Positions 33,189 to 41,508 of a stretch of 64,000 nt of DNA are shown here, piece by piece. This DNA comes from Carboxylicivirga sp. M1479 (GTDB taxonomy: Bacteria; Bacteroidota; Bacteroidia; Bacteroidales; Marinilabiliaceae): NCBI RefSeq assembly GCF_007097485.1, contig NZ_VKDE01000011.1, positions 1-64,000 on the forward strand. Reading direction: 5' to 3'. Both the position numbers and the translations under genes were made by a program. Below the pieces are notes generated by a model. The model saw only the letters and a program-made list of their open reading frames with translations. It made no database searches and was not told the DNA's origin. Every line of letters begins with the position of its first letter. The stretch's first letter is position 1.

Positions 33189-33803
33189 ATGAAAAATCTA
33201 TTTAATGTGACAATTGGCTTATTACTTTCTATATGTTTTATTACATCTTGTACTAATAATGACGATGCAATAAATAAAATGACTGACTTAGAGTCAAAAA
33301 ATCTTTCTGATGAAAAAAGTGAACAGTTCTTTAAGGAAAACATAGCAATTTTTGATGCACGAATTCGAACAATCGATGAAAATACTTTTGTTAGGGAAGT
33401 CTACTTAAAAAACTTTTCAAGCGAACCTTGGGATAAAACAAGTATTGGCTTTACTGGATATTTATTCGAGGATAACGGGAAAGGGAATGATATAATTGCA
33501 AATGATGGATTATACACCTCTGTAGAAATGTTTGTTTTTGACGATAAATTTGAGTTCAATGAAGATATTGATATTTTATCAATTATGGAGAAACCAATAA
33601 TAACCTCCGACTTTATTCAGACAAAGGCATTACAAAAATTCTCTAATGGATATAGTGAAAGAACGCAAAAATTAAAAGCAGGAGGTACTGCCACAATTAC
33701 TTGTGATGTAAAGGTTGTAAGTACTGGATGTATAGCTGATTGGATTTGGGATGGATTTGGCTGTATTGAATTTTCAAATTGCTCTGTTACAATTGGATGG
33801 TAA
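33189..33803 (+). CDS. Lipoprotein with a Cys-rich C-terminal tail
   Basis: 204 aa. Lipoprotein signal with FITSC (Cys21). Residues about 45-140 are a beta-rich domain with a calcium-loop-like stretch (GKGNDIIANDGLYTS). The last 42 residues are unlike the rest: a Gly-Gly at 165-166, then four Cys (172, 181, 192, 198) in a Thr/Ile/Trp-rich segment ending in SVTIGW. The tail looks like a small disulfide-bonded or processed peptide behind a GG site, but this is inference. A CPBP membrane protease gene starts 50 bp downstream on the same strand. Confidence 0.65.
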   Translation: MKNLFNVTIGLLLSICFITSCTNNDDAINKMTDLESKNLSDEKSEQFFKENIAIFDARIRTIDENTFVREVYLKNFSSEPWDKTSIGFTGYLFEDNGKGNDIIANDGLYTSVEMFVFDDKFEFNEDIDILSIMEKPIITSDFIQTKALQKFSNGYSERTQKLKAGGTATITCDVKVVSTGCIADWIWDGFGCIEFSNCSVTIGW

Positions 33804-33853
33804 AATACTATTTATTGGGATGTGCATAAGCACATCCCTAATATATAACGTTA

Positions 33854-34696
33854 ATGTATTACTATAAAAAATACCCCATACTCTTTTCACTTTGCACAAT
33901 TTTGGCAGTGATAGTATTAAATAGGATTCCTCTTAGTAGCTTTATTGAAAGCTATGGTACCACCAAGTGCATAGCCACTACAATGGAAACAATCATTTTT
34001 AATTGTCTCACGCTAGCAGTTCTTGTATATATAATAGTTTCCATTAAAATACCATTCCACTTTTCTGGCAAATTCAAAACGAAGGATAGCATCTTTTATC
34101 TTCCAATTATTATCTATCTAGTAATATTTTCAGGAGGCTTTTCTAACATCATTAATTACAATTTTGAAACTAGAAATCAAATACATTTTTATCTATTTTC
34201 CTTAAATACATTAGTGTCTGCCTTTTTGGAAGAGATACTATTTCGCGGACTAATATTTGGTTTGTTACTTAATGCGTATTTAAATAAGATTAATGGCATT
34301 GTTAAAAGCGTGGTTTTATCCGGAGTATTATTTGGAAGTATTCATTTACTAAATATATGGACTATGCCCGACACCTCCATTCAAGGGGTATTGAACCAAA
34401 TATATGCTGCATCGTGCTTGGGCATAATGTATGCAACCGTATACCTAAAGACGCGAAGCATTCTCACTTTATCGATTATACATTTTCTGAGCAATTTTCT
34501 CGCCTTACTTGGAACCCATGAATTTTCATCAACAACGGAAGCAATAAACGTTTCTCAAAGCACATTTCTAACAGCTCTTATTGAAGAAGTTGTTAGACTT
34601 ATTATATATGGGATCCCAATACTCATTAGTATTCTACTACTTAATTACACGAGTGAAAAAGACATTAGAGCATTCAGTAACAACACCACTAAATAA
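33854..34696 (+). CDS. CPBP-family intramembrane metalloprotease
   Basis: 280 aa with about seven or eight membrane helices. The conserved motifs of the CPBP (CAAX-protease/bacteriocin-processing, ABI) family are all present: EEILFR at 126-131 (EExxxR), FGSIH at 160-164 (FxxxH), and HFLSN at 210-214 (HxxxN/B). Relatives cut prenylated proteins, process or give immunity to small peptides, or take part in signalling. Being directly downstream of the Cys-tailed lipoprotein, it could process or respond to that peptide; that link is a guess. Inner membrane. Confidence 0.85.
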   Translation: MYYYKKYPILFSLCTILAVIVLNRIPLSSFIESYGTTKCIATTMETIIFNCLTLAVLVYIIVSIKIPFHFSGKFKTKDSIFYLPIIIYLVIFSGGFSNIINYNFETRNQIHFYLFSLNTLVSAFLEEILFRGLIFGLLLNAYLNKINGIVKSVVLSGVLFGSIHLLNIWTMPDTSIQGVLNQIYAASCLGIMYATVYLKTRSILTLSIIHFLSNFLALLGTHEFSSTTEAINVSQSTFLTALIEEVVRLIIYGIPILISILLLNYTSEKDIRAFSNNTTK

Positions 34697-34893
34697 TAGC
34701 CAGATAATTTAATGCATACTCTGACAGGACAATATTTAACAAAGTAACTCACTTGTATTTGTGCGTTTTAACAAACTACCCATTTAATGGATTACAAGAT
34801 GCGTTCTCGCGAAATTCTATTGAATATTAGCTACCGATTTTAATATTTTACCCCTCATCCCTTTTTTTTACCTTTACCACCAAAATTATTATC

Positions 34894-35457
34894 ATGCACG
34901 ACGATTTAAAACAAGCACTAGAGATACTACGTCAGGGTGGCATCATCCTTTATCCTACCGATACAATTTGGGGTGTTGGTTGCGACGCAACAAATGCCGA
35001 TGCCGTGAAACGAATATATGAGCTAAAACAACGTGCCGACTCAAAAAGCATGTTGGTATTATTGGATAACACGGCTAAACTGGGTGGTTATGTAAACGAC
35101 ATACCAGAAGTGGCTTACGACATGGCCGAATTAACCACCAAGCCATTAACCATTATATACGACGATGCCAAAAACCTAGCAGCTAACCTACTGGCTGAAG
35201 ATGGTAGTGTAGGCATTCGAATTACTGAGGAAGATTTTTCGAAGCAACTGTGTGCCCGCTTTAAAAAACCTATTGTTTCTACCTCGGCCAATATTAGCGG
35301 AGAGCCTTCGCCACAAAAATTTGACGAAGTGAGCGAGGCCATTAAAGAGGGTGTTGACTACGTGGTAGGCTATCGTCAGGAGGAAACCAAAAATCCGGCT
35401 CCATCGAGCATTATCAAGCTGTCTAAAGATGGGCAGGTAACAATAATTAGAGAGTAA
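34894..35457 (+). CDS. Threonylcarbamoyl-AMP synthase (TsaC/Sua5/YrdC family)
   Basis: 187 aa. Makes threonylcarbamoyl-AMP from threonine, bicarbonate and ATP for the t6A37 modification of tRNA. Landmarks: LRQGGIILYPTDTIWGVGCD near 13-32, KQRADSKSMLVL near 49-60, and STSANISGEPSP near 131-142 with the SxxN motif. It is short, without the Sua5 C-terminal domain, so TsaC type. The thioesterase gene starts one base after its stop, suggesting one transcript. Confidence 0.9.
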   Translation: MHDDLKQALEILRQGGIILYPTDTIWGVGCDATNADAVKRIYELKQRADSKSMLVLLDNTAKLGGYVNDIPEVAYDMAELTTKPLTIIYDDAKNLAANLLAEDGSVGIRITEEDFSKQLCARFKKPIVSTSANISGEPSPQKFDEVSEAIKEGVDYVVGYRQEETKNPAPSSIIKLSKDGQVTIIRE

Positions 35458-35458
35458 G

Positions 35459-35884
35459 ATGCAAGATATTAAGTTCAAACACAGTACCCCTGTTCAGGTT
35501 CGCTTTAACGACATTGATGGCCTGGGGCATGTAAACAACACCACCATACAAGAGTATTTCGATTTAGGACGCATGCACTACATGAATGCGGTATTTGGGT
35601 CTGAAATATTAAAAGGGGAGGCTACGGTTATTGTTGTCAACATCAACACCGATTTCTCTAGTCCGCTTTATCTAAAAGACGAATTGGATGTAAAAACAGC
35701 CATTATTCACTTAGGAGGTAAAAGCCTGAAAATGGTTCAGCAAGTGGTTGACCGAAAGACTGGGGAGGCCAAAGCTGTTTGCCAATCGGTAATGGTTGGC
35801 TTTAATAAAGTTACTGAAGAGGGACTTGAGCTACTGCCCGAATGGCGAAAAGCGGTTAGCCAATACGAGCAGCGCAACTTATAA
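35459..35884 (+). CDS. Acyl-CoA thioesterase, 4HBT hotdog fold
   Basis: 141 aa, one hotdog domain. VRFNDIDGLGHVNNTTIQEYFDLGRMHYM carries the active-site region (Asp in NDIDGLGHVNN), characteristic of 4-hydroxybenzoyl-CoA thioesterase-like proteins. Then VNINTDFSSPLYLKDELDVK. The substrate acyl group cannot be told from the sequence. Cytoplasmic. Linked to the TsaC-like gene with a one-base gap. Confidence 0.85.
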   Translation: MQDIKFKHSTPVQVRFNDIDGLGHVNNTTIQEYFDLGRMHYMNAVFGSEILKGEATVIVVNINTDFSSPLYLKDELDVKTAIIHLGGKSLKMVQQVVDRKTGEAKAVCQSVMVGFNKVTEEGLELLPEWRKAVSQYEQRNL

Positions 35885-35890
35885 AACACA

Positions 35891-35924
35891 AAGCCCGATT
35901 ACAAATAGCAATCGGGCTTTTATA
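35891..35924 (+). terminator. Terminator after the thioesterase gene
   Basis: AAGCCCGATT (35891-35900) pairs with AATCGGGCTT (35910-35919), loop 9 nt, then TT. Confidence 0.85.
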
Positions 35925-35982
35925 ATAAAGTTAATTTGAAAGCATTTTCTATTGGGATTTCATCCCAAACAGTACTCTCCTA

Positions 35983-36062
35983 CTGAAACAGTTAAGAATA
36001 CTCAATTCTTAATTGTTCCGATGTTCTTGAAGACAAAAACTAAGGAAAAAACATCAAGGCTC
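35983..36062 (-). repeat. Dispersed intergenic repeat, copy B (inverted)
   Basis: The minus strand matches copy A (881-990) over about 80 bp, including the block around CCTTGATGTTTTTTCCTTAG and the AATTAAGAATTGAGTATTCT hairpin. It lacks the GGGCGGATAGCCC part. It lies between the thioesterase terminator and the rimM stop codon. Confidence 0.7.
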
Positions 36063-36085
36063 CTAAACCTATTATTTATGGATAG

Positions 36086-36622
36086 TTAATCAAGATCTAC
36101 CAAACCCTCTGGCAGGTCAAATATTACCAGTTGTTGTTCATCATCAATACCAGCAATAAAGTGTTCCACTATCGGGATTAATAATTCATTGTCTTCATCA
36201 TCGGTAATTTCAAACAGCGGGTTTTTAGCGATCTCTTTTATCGCCGTTATTTCACCAATATAACCATGGCCTACTGCCTGGCATTGGTAACCTACTAATT
36301 GATAAGCCGAAAATGGCTGATCAGCCTCACCCTCTTCGTCAGCCTTGGTTTCTTTTGCAACATATACAGGTGCATCTATCACCTTTACAGTATCCTTATC
36401 GCTTTTCAACTGCTCCAAAGTCACCAACACGTCTGCTTGTTTTTTCTGACGTGCCTCTTCCAAATAAAAAGGTACTAAACCACCATCCAAATCCAGGAAC
36501 AGAAATTGAGTATCTAAGTCATCGATTGAAAACTCATCGAACAAACGAATTACTATTTCACCGGCTATACCGTGCGATTTAACAACAACACCCACTTGGC
36601 GACAGTTATGCTTTTCAATCAT
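36086..36622 (-). CDS. rimM: 16S rRNA processing/ribosome maturation factor RimM
   Basis: 178 aa from the ATG at 36622 (MIEKHNCRQVGVVVKSHG). A longer frame from 36643 would overlap a promoter -7 element, so it is rejected. RimM binds S19 and helps mature the 30S head. The N-terminal barrel has VGVVVKSHGIAGEIVIRL (G-x-x-G pattern). The C-terminal PRC-type barrel has LVGYQCQAVGHGYIGEI and PLFEIT, LLIPIVEHFI. In many genomes rimM is next to rpsP; here rpsP is 10 kb away. Confidence 0.88.
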   Translation of the reverse strand: MIEKHNCRQVGVVVKSHGIAGEIVIRLFDEFSIDDLDTQFLFLDLDGGLVPFYLEEARQKKQADVLVTLEQLKSDKDTVKVIDAPVYVAKETKADEEGEADQPFSAYQLVGYQCQAVGHGYIGEITAIKEIAKNPLFEITDDEDNELLIPIVEHFIAGIDDEQQLVIFDLPEGLVDLD

Positions 36623-36640
36623 CAGATTATAATTTTGATG

Positions 36641-36648
36641 CAAAGGTA
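36641..36648 (-). promoter_or_regulatory. Likely -7 element of rimM
   Basis: TACCTTTG on the minus strand (TAnnTTTG), 19 bp upstream of the chosen start at 36622. The -33 TTG is not at the optimal distance. It supports starting RimM at MIEKHN, not at the upstream codon. Confidence 0.5.
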
Positions 36649-36684
36649 ATGTTTTAAAGCAAACAGCTCACAGCCTTAATCCTG

Positions 36685-37254
36685 CTACTTTTTTCTATTG
36701 TACAGAAAAGCTTTCCAGCGTTCCTCGGGCAAATGAGCCTCTTCCATGGCTGCTCGCGATAAACTGAAAAATAAATCGGATAAACGGTTGATAAAAAACA
36801 AAATAGAACGCTCTACAGGATACTTGCGATGTAAGGCTGTTAACTTGCGTTCACCCTTTCGCAATTGCGAACGTACCACATGGCATAACGCCGATACTTC
36901 GTTGCCACCAGGCAAAATAAAATGATCTGATCGACTGCTTAAGGTCTGCTCTATAGCATCAATCCACTGCTCACAAAACACATCCATCCCCTCGGGCAAT
37001 GGCATGGTATTTTTTTCTTTCAGCTCAGTCGGAGTTGCCAAATGACTCATGGTATTCATCAGCTCCACCTGAATTTGATGCAGTTTATCCTGCCATTCGT
37101 GCTGCGGCTCCAATTTCGAACGCAAAAGGCCAATAAATGAATTCACCTCATCAAAAGTACCATAGGCATCAACACGAATGTCATCTTTATTTACGCGCAC
37201 TCCACCAAGTAAGTCTGTTTGTCCGCGATCGCCTGTTTTTGTATATATCTTCAT
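36685..37254 (-). CDS. ATP:cob(I)alamin adenosyltransferase, PduO/MMAB type
   Basis: 189 aa. Converts cob(I)alamin and ATP to adenosylcobalamin. N-terminal KIYTKTGDRGQTDLLGGVRV (residues 2-21) is the ATP-binding signature. VDAYGTFDEVNSFIGLLRS then QVELMNTMSHLATP and the C-terminal ERSILFFINRLSDLFFSLSRAA complete the five-helix bundle. Cytoplasmic. It lies about 40 bp upstream of the rimM promoter; probably separate. Confidence 0.92.
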   Translation of the reverse strand: MKIYTKTGDRGQTDLLGGVRVNKDDIRVDAYGTFDEVNSFIGLLRSKLEPQHEWQDKLHQIQVELMNTMSHLATPTELKEKNTMPLPEGMDVFCEQWIDAIEQTLSSRSDHFILPGGNEVSALCHVVRSQLRKGERKLTALHRKYPVERSILFFINRLSDLFFSLSRAAMEEAHLPEERWKAFLYNRKK

Positions 37255-37673
37255 CTTACTATTCTTCTATAAGTTTGTCTTGTGTATAAGACATCAAACA
37301 AGCGTCTAAACAAAAAGTTTGTACGAATCATAATAACTGCCAAAGATTTTTTTGAAATGATAGTGTTCTTTTAAGCGCCGTGCGATGTGGCCTTTCTTTT
37401 AAATTGCTTACGTTTTATCATAAAATTTAGAAAGACCAGGAAGCTGAGAACTTGTTCGAAGATCGCCTGGCCGCACTTAAGTTTGAGATAAATAAGAAAG
37501 TTATTTAAAAATCAGCCTTGATCTTTTTTCCTTAGTTTTTGTGATCAAGAACAAAAAGTAAGTCGGGTTTGGGCGGATAGCCCAATTGATAGAAAATAAT
37601 TAAGATAAGTTAATATGAAAAGCGATAAACATTAGCTAAGCATTGTTGTTAAGATGTTACCAAAACGAAGAAG
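37255..37673. other. 419-bp intergenic region with dispersed repeat copy C
   Basis: A divergent promoter region between the cobalamin adenosyltransferase (minus) and pdxH (plus). Around 37430-37490 lies GC-richer sequence with words such as AGACCAGGAAGCTGAGAAC and GCCTGGCCGCACTT, which has the look of another intergenic repeat. Copy C of the dispersed repeat follows. Confidence 0.55.
37513..37584 (+). repeat. Dispersed intergenic repeat, copy C
   Basis: 37515-37551 is identical to 883-919 over 37 bp. GGGTTTGGGCGGATAGCCCA (37565-37584) is identical to copy A. The inner hairpin of copies A and B is missing and replaced by a short ACAAAAAGTAAGTC. Confidence 0.75.
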
Positions 37674-38312
37674 ATGAATAAACTGGCCGATATACGCAAC
37701 GAATATAACAAGGGGTTTTTATTACGAGGCGAGCTGCACCCGTGCCCGTTTCAACAATTTGATAAATGGATGAAAGAAGCCATTAAAGCCGAGTGTAATG
37801 AGCCAACGGCCTTTACATTGGCAACTGTGGATTCATCGCAAATGCCCAACTGCCGTATCGTATTATTAAAAGAAGTATGTGACGATGGCTTTGTATTTTT
37901 CACCAATTACGATAGCTGTAAAGGCAATGAGTTAGCGACAAGCGAGAAGGCTGCCATCAACTTCTTTTGGCCCGAGCTGGAGCGACAAGTGCGTATTAGG
38001 GGAACAATCGAAAAAGTATCGGAGCAAAAATCAGATGACTACTTCCAGTCGCGCCCTCGTGAAAGTCAATTAGGCGCCTGGGCTTCTGATCAAAGCACCA
38101 AGGTCAATAATAGTGATGACTTACATCAGCAATATACACGCTTAAAAAATGAGTACGAAGACAAAATAATACCTCGCCCACAGCATTGGGGAGGGTTTAT
38201 AGTTAAGCCTGTTTCTATTGAATTCTGGCAAGGTCGCTCCAGTCGCATGCACGATCGTTATCAATATTCTTTAAACCAAAGCGAGTGGATAATTGAACAG
38301 TTGGCACCCTAA
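37674..38312 (+). CDS. pdxH: Pyridoxine/pyridoxamine 5'-phosphate oxidase
   Basis: 212 aa, usual length. Oxidises PNP or PMP to pyridoxal phosphate with FMN. Landmarks: CRIVLLKEVCDDGFVFFTNY near 60-79 (FMN site RxVLLK), EKAAINFFWPELERQVRIRG near 91-110, SRPRESQLGAWASDQS near 122-137, and the C-terminal FWQGRSSRMHDR. Cytoplasmic. It stands alone on this strand, converging with gldA. Confidence 0.95.
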   Translation: MNKLADIRNEYNKGFLLRGELHPCPFQQFDKWMKEAIKAECNEPTAFTLATVDSSQMPNCRIVLLKEVCDDGFVFFTNYDSCKGNELATSEKAAINFFWPELERQVRIRGTIEKVSEQKSDDYFQSRPRESQLGAWASDQSTKVNNSDDLHQQYTRLKNEYEDKIIPRPQHWGGFIVKPVSIEFWQGRSSRMHDRYQYSLNQSEWIIEQLAP

Positions 38313-38349
38313 TTCTCCGATGCCAATAGAAATTGTTCTAGTCGATAAG

Positions 38350-39252
38350 TTACTTTGTTAAACCATGAAAAACGCTTTCTAGGTTTTGTTCTTTTTGGGT
38401 CATAGTTAATATGGTCAGTTGATTTTGAACAGCAAAGTTGAAAATTGCTTTCCGTACATCGGTATCGGCTTCAATACTGTATTCTGTTGCTGACAGTTCA
38501 TTAACCGATAGAATGCCATCAATACTTTTGATCAACTGACTATCTGCCGATTGATCAAACTCAACAAACACATTGGAAGACCCAGATTTTTGCAACGCTG
38601 AAAGATCAGTTGATGGATGATCAATAAGCAGTTCGCCCCGGTTAAGTATGATCACACGCTCACAAATGGCCTCCACCTCTTGCATAATATGCGTACTTAG
38701 CATTACTGTTTTTTCCTTACCTATGGTTTTAATCAAATTACGTATCTCCATAATCTGATTTGGGTCAAGGCCAGTGGTTGGCTCATCTAAAATCAATACT
38801 TCAGGATCGTGTATAAGCGCTTGTGCTAAACCAACACGTTGGCGATATCCCTTTGAAAGTGCCCCTATTTTTTTATTCTGTTCTAATGCTAGCCCTGTCA
38901 ACTCCACCATTTCGGCCACACGTTCTTTTTTATTAGGAAGCTGATACAACTGAGCCACCATTAATAAATACTCCCTTACGTACATATCCAAATAAAGCGG
39001 ATTGTGCTCGGGGAGGTAACCTATTTTTTTTCGAAACGATTCGTTGTATTCATTATTACTGATACCACACACTTCAACTTCACCAGCCGATTGTGGCAAA
39101 AGGCCTGATATAATCTTCATCATGGTAGATTTTCCAGCCCCATTAGGTCCTAAAAAACCAACTATCTCACCCGATGAAATGGAAAAAGAAACACCTTTCA
39201 ATGCTTGTTGCTTTCCAAATTCTTTAACCACATCCTTTACAACAATTGACAT
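38350..39252 (-). CDS. gldA: ABC transporter ATP-binding protein, GldA-like
   Basis: 300 aa. Walker A GPNGAGKS at 35-42, a signature loop LSKGYRQRVGLAQAL near 133, Walker B VLILDEPTTGLDP, and a switch histidine in STHIMQEVEAICERV. A C-terminal regulatory-like beta domain of about 80 residues follows (VFVEFDQSADSQL). This matches GldA, the ATPase of the Gld gliding-associated exporter GldAFG of Bacteroidota. GldF and GldG permeases are not next to it here, so the name rests on overall similarity. Confidence 0.8.
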   Translation of the reverse strand: MSIVVKDVVKEFGKQQALKGVSFSISSGEIVGFLGPNGAGKSTMMKIISGLLPQSAGEVEVCGISNNEYNESFRKKIGYLPEHNPLYLDMYVREYLLMVAQLYQLPNKKERVAEMVELTGLALEQNKKIGALSKGYRQRVGLAQALIHDPEVLILDEPTTGLDPNQIMEIRNLIKTIGKEKTVMLSTHIMQEVEAICERVIILNRGELLIDHPSTDLSALQKSGSSNVFVEFDQSADSQLIKSIDGILSVNELSATEYSIEADTDVRKAIFNFAVQNQLTILTMTQKEQNLESVFHGLTK

Positions 39253-39474
39253 ATTTCGAAACTTTAGAACTCAAAAATATCAATAAACTCCGCCAAAAAA
39301 AAGTGAAACTAAAAAAGCATCTGTAATAGTTATGGGCGATACATAAGTTCTGTTTGTTCAAATAATAAAACACAATGCTATTTCATCCTTTCCAAGCAAA
39401 CTACCTAAATAAGAGCCTCAGTTTAATTTTTAAGATTAAAATTTACATGTTCGTTTCAAATGAACATTAATATC

Positions 39475-39482
39475 TACTTTTG
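39475..39482 (+). promoter_or_regulatory. Likely -7 element of ispG
   Basis: TACTTTTG (TAnnTTTG) 31 bp before the ATG at 39513. A potential upstream start codon (TTG, 39480) lies inside this element, which argues against it. Confidence 0.55.
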
Positions 39483-39512
39483 CATTTATTGTTACAATCA
39501 ATTCCCAAGGCC

Positions 39513-41384
39513 ATGTCACAAGATTCATTATACTGCGAAGATTTGTTTAACTATCACCGTAATCCAACCCGCGAGGTAAAAGTGGGTAATAAAACAATTG
39601 GCGGTAATAGTCCCATTCAAATACAATCAATGACCACCACCAATTCGATGGATGCTGAGGCCACGGCTAAGCAGGTTATGAGTATTATGGATGCTGGTGC
39701 TGATATTGTGCGCATTACAACGCAAGGGCGAAGTGAAGCACATATGCTGGAGCATGTTAAAAGAATCATCAGAAAAAAAGGCTACGATGGCCCTTTAGTG
39801 GCTGACATTCATTTTAACCCCAATGCGGCAAAAGTGGCAGCCTCCAATGTTGAAAAAGTACGCATTAACCCTGGTAATTTTTCGGGCGGAGCCAAAAAGT
39901 TTAAATTGGATTATAGCAACGAACAATACAACGAAGAGTTGGATTTGGCAAAGGAAAAGCTGAGTTCATTCCTTGATGTTTGTAAACAATACAATACGGC
40001 CATTCGGGTGGGCACTAACCATGGTTCACTCTCAGATCGGATAATGAGCCGCTTTGGTGATACACCGCAAGGCATGGTTGAAGCGTGCATGGAGTATTTG
40101 CGCATGTGCGAAACTCTGGATTTTAAAGACATCGTACTAAGCATTAAAGCCAGTAACACACGCATTATGGTTCATACGGTGCGCTTGTTAGTCGCCGCCA
40201 TGAAAAAGGAAAACATGAACTACCCCCTACACCTTGGCGTAACCGAAGCAGGTAGCGAAGATGAGGGCAGAATTAAATCAGCGGTAGGCTCTGGAGCACT
40301 TTTGGTCGATGGCTTGGGCGATACCATTCGTGTATCTTTAACCGAAGACCCCGAAAAGGAAGTTCCCGTAGCTAGTAAGTTGGTTAATTATGTTACTGCA
40401 CGTAGTAACCATGGAACAATAGCATCAGTCGATAAGGCCGATTTCACTCCCTTTGAATACAACCGTCGCCATACCCATTCGGTATTAAACATTGGTGGAG
40501 AAAACACTCCCGTAGTGATTGAGAGTGCACACACCAGTTATTCGGCAAAAAAAGGTTTAAAGGCCGATTACCTGTTTATCAATTACCCCACGGATATTAA
40601 AAATCATTATCAAAAATACCTTATTCCATACTCGGCCTGGAAAATGGCCAACACGTCTAATAATACAATTCCGGTTTTTGACCCCGAGGAATTTATTGCC
40701 ACACCAGAATTACCTAAGAATTGCTTTCTATCCATTGAGTACCCTGAGCTTAATGAGCAAATTATTACCAAGCTAAAAAACAATAGCAATGTTGTTATTT
40801 TGCTATCGTCGGCACACATTAACAGGCCCGTTGAGCAGCGTGCCTTAATTTTTAAGTTGATAGAACAGGGTTTAACTCATCCTGTGGTAATCAATAACCA
40901 ATATCAAGAAAGTGAAGCCGAAGATTTTCAAATTAAATCGGCAGCGGATGCAGGTATTCTGTTCCTCGATGGTCTTGCTGACGGCCTTTATCTCGAGAAC
41001 GACGGACAATTGTCACCCTCAGAAATTTTAAATACAGCCTTTGGTATTCTGCAATCGTCGCGAGTGCGTTTTACCAAAACTGAATTTATTTCGTGCCCAG
41101 GGTGCGGAAGAACCTTATTTGATCTGCAAGAAACCACTAAGCAGGTTAAAGAGCGCACCTCGCACTTAAAAGGATTGAAAGTGGCGGTAATGGGATGTGT
41201 TGTAAATGGAGTTGGCGAAATGGCAGATGCTGATTATGGTTATATCGGTTCAGGACCAGAAACAGTCAGCTTATTTAAAAAACGTGAATTAATAAGACGA
41301 AATTTACCCCGAGAAGAGGCCGTTGAGGAGCTAATTAAGCTAATAAAAGAACACGGCGATTGGGTAGATGCACCTTCGAAATGA
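39513..41384 (+). CDS. ispG: 4-hydroxy-3-methylbut-2-enyl diphosphate synthase, long form
   Basis: 623 aa from the ATG at 39513 (MSQDSLYCEDL). Reduces MEcPP to HMBPP in the non-mevalonate isoprenoid pathway. N-terminal TIM barrel (about 15-290: IQSMTTTNSMDAEATAKQVM, ADIHFNP, and KIRINPGN-type VRINPGNFSGG). A middle insert of roughly 250 residues (about 290-530) follows, as in plant and many Bacteroidota or Chlamydia enzymes. The C-terminal [4Fe-4S] domain has CPGCGRTLFDL, VMGCVVNGVGEMADADYGYI and three Cys ligands. E. coli IspG lacks the insert and is about 370 aa. Confidence 0.93.
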   Translation: MSQDSLYCEDLFNYHRNPTREVKVGNKTIGGNSPIQIQSMTTTNSMDAEATAKQVMSIMDAGADIVRITTQGRSEAHMLEHVKRIIRKKGYDGPLVADIHFNPNAAKVAASNVEKVRINPGNFSGGAKKFKLDYSNEQYNEELDLAKEKLSSFLDVCKQYNTAIRVGTNHGSLSDRIMSRFGDTPQGMVEACMEYLRMCETLDFKDIVLSIKASNTRIMVHTVRLLVAAMKKENMNYPLHLGVTEAGSEDEGRIKSAVGSGALLVDGLGDTIRVSLTEDPEKEVPVASKLVNYVTARSNHGTIASVDKADFTPFEYNRRHTHSVLNIGGENTPVVIESAHTSYSAKKGLKADYLFINYPTDIKNHYQKYLIPYSAWKMANTSNNTIPVFDPEEFIATPELPKNCFLSIEYPELNEQIITKLKNNSNVVILLSSAHINRPVEQRALIFKLIEQGLTHPVVINNQYQESEAEDFQIKSAADAGILFLDGLADGLYLENDGQLSPSEILNTAFGILQSSRVRFTKTEFISCPGCGRTLFDLQETTKQVKERTSHLKGLKVAVMGCVVNGVGEMADADYGYIGSGPETVSLFKKRELIRRNLPREEAVEELIKLIKEHGDWVDAPSK

Positions 41385-41508
41385 TTTTTAATCAAAGAAA
41401 TACAGCCAGTCGTGGATTATTTGAAGCGTTCGGAATGATTTTTTTGCTATGTGTTTCTATTTTTATAAATTGCGTTTCCCAAAAAATAACTAATTGAGTC
41501 TAGCCTAA

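Noticed and set aside
38350-39252. Gliding-motility locus
   Set aside because: Only a GldA-like ATPase is present; the permease genes gldF and gldG are not next to it, so the locus is not claimed.
39480-39512. Upstream TTG start for IspG
   Set aside because: It overlaps the -7 promoter element; the ATG at 39513 fits better.
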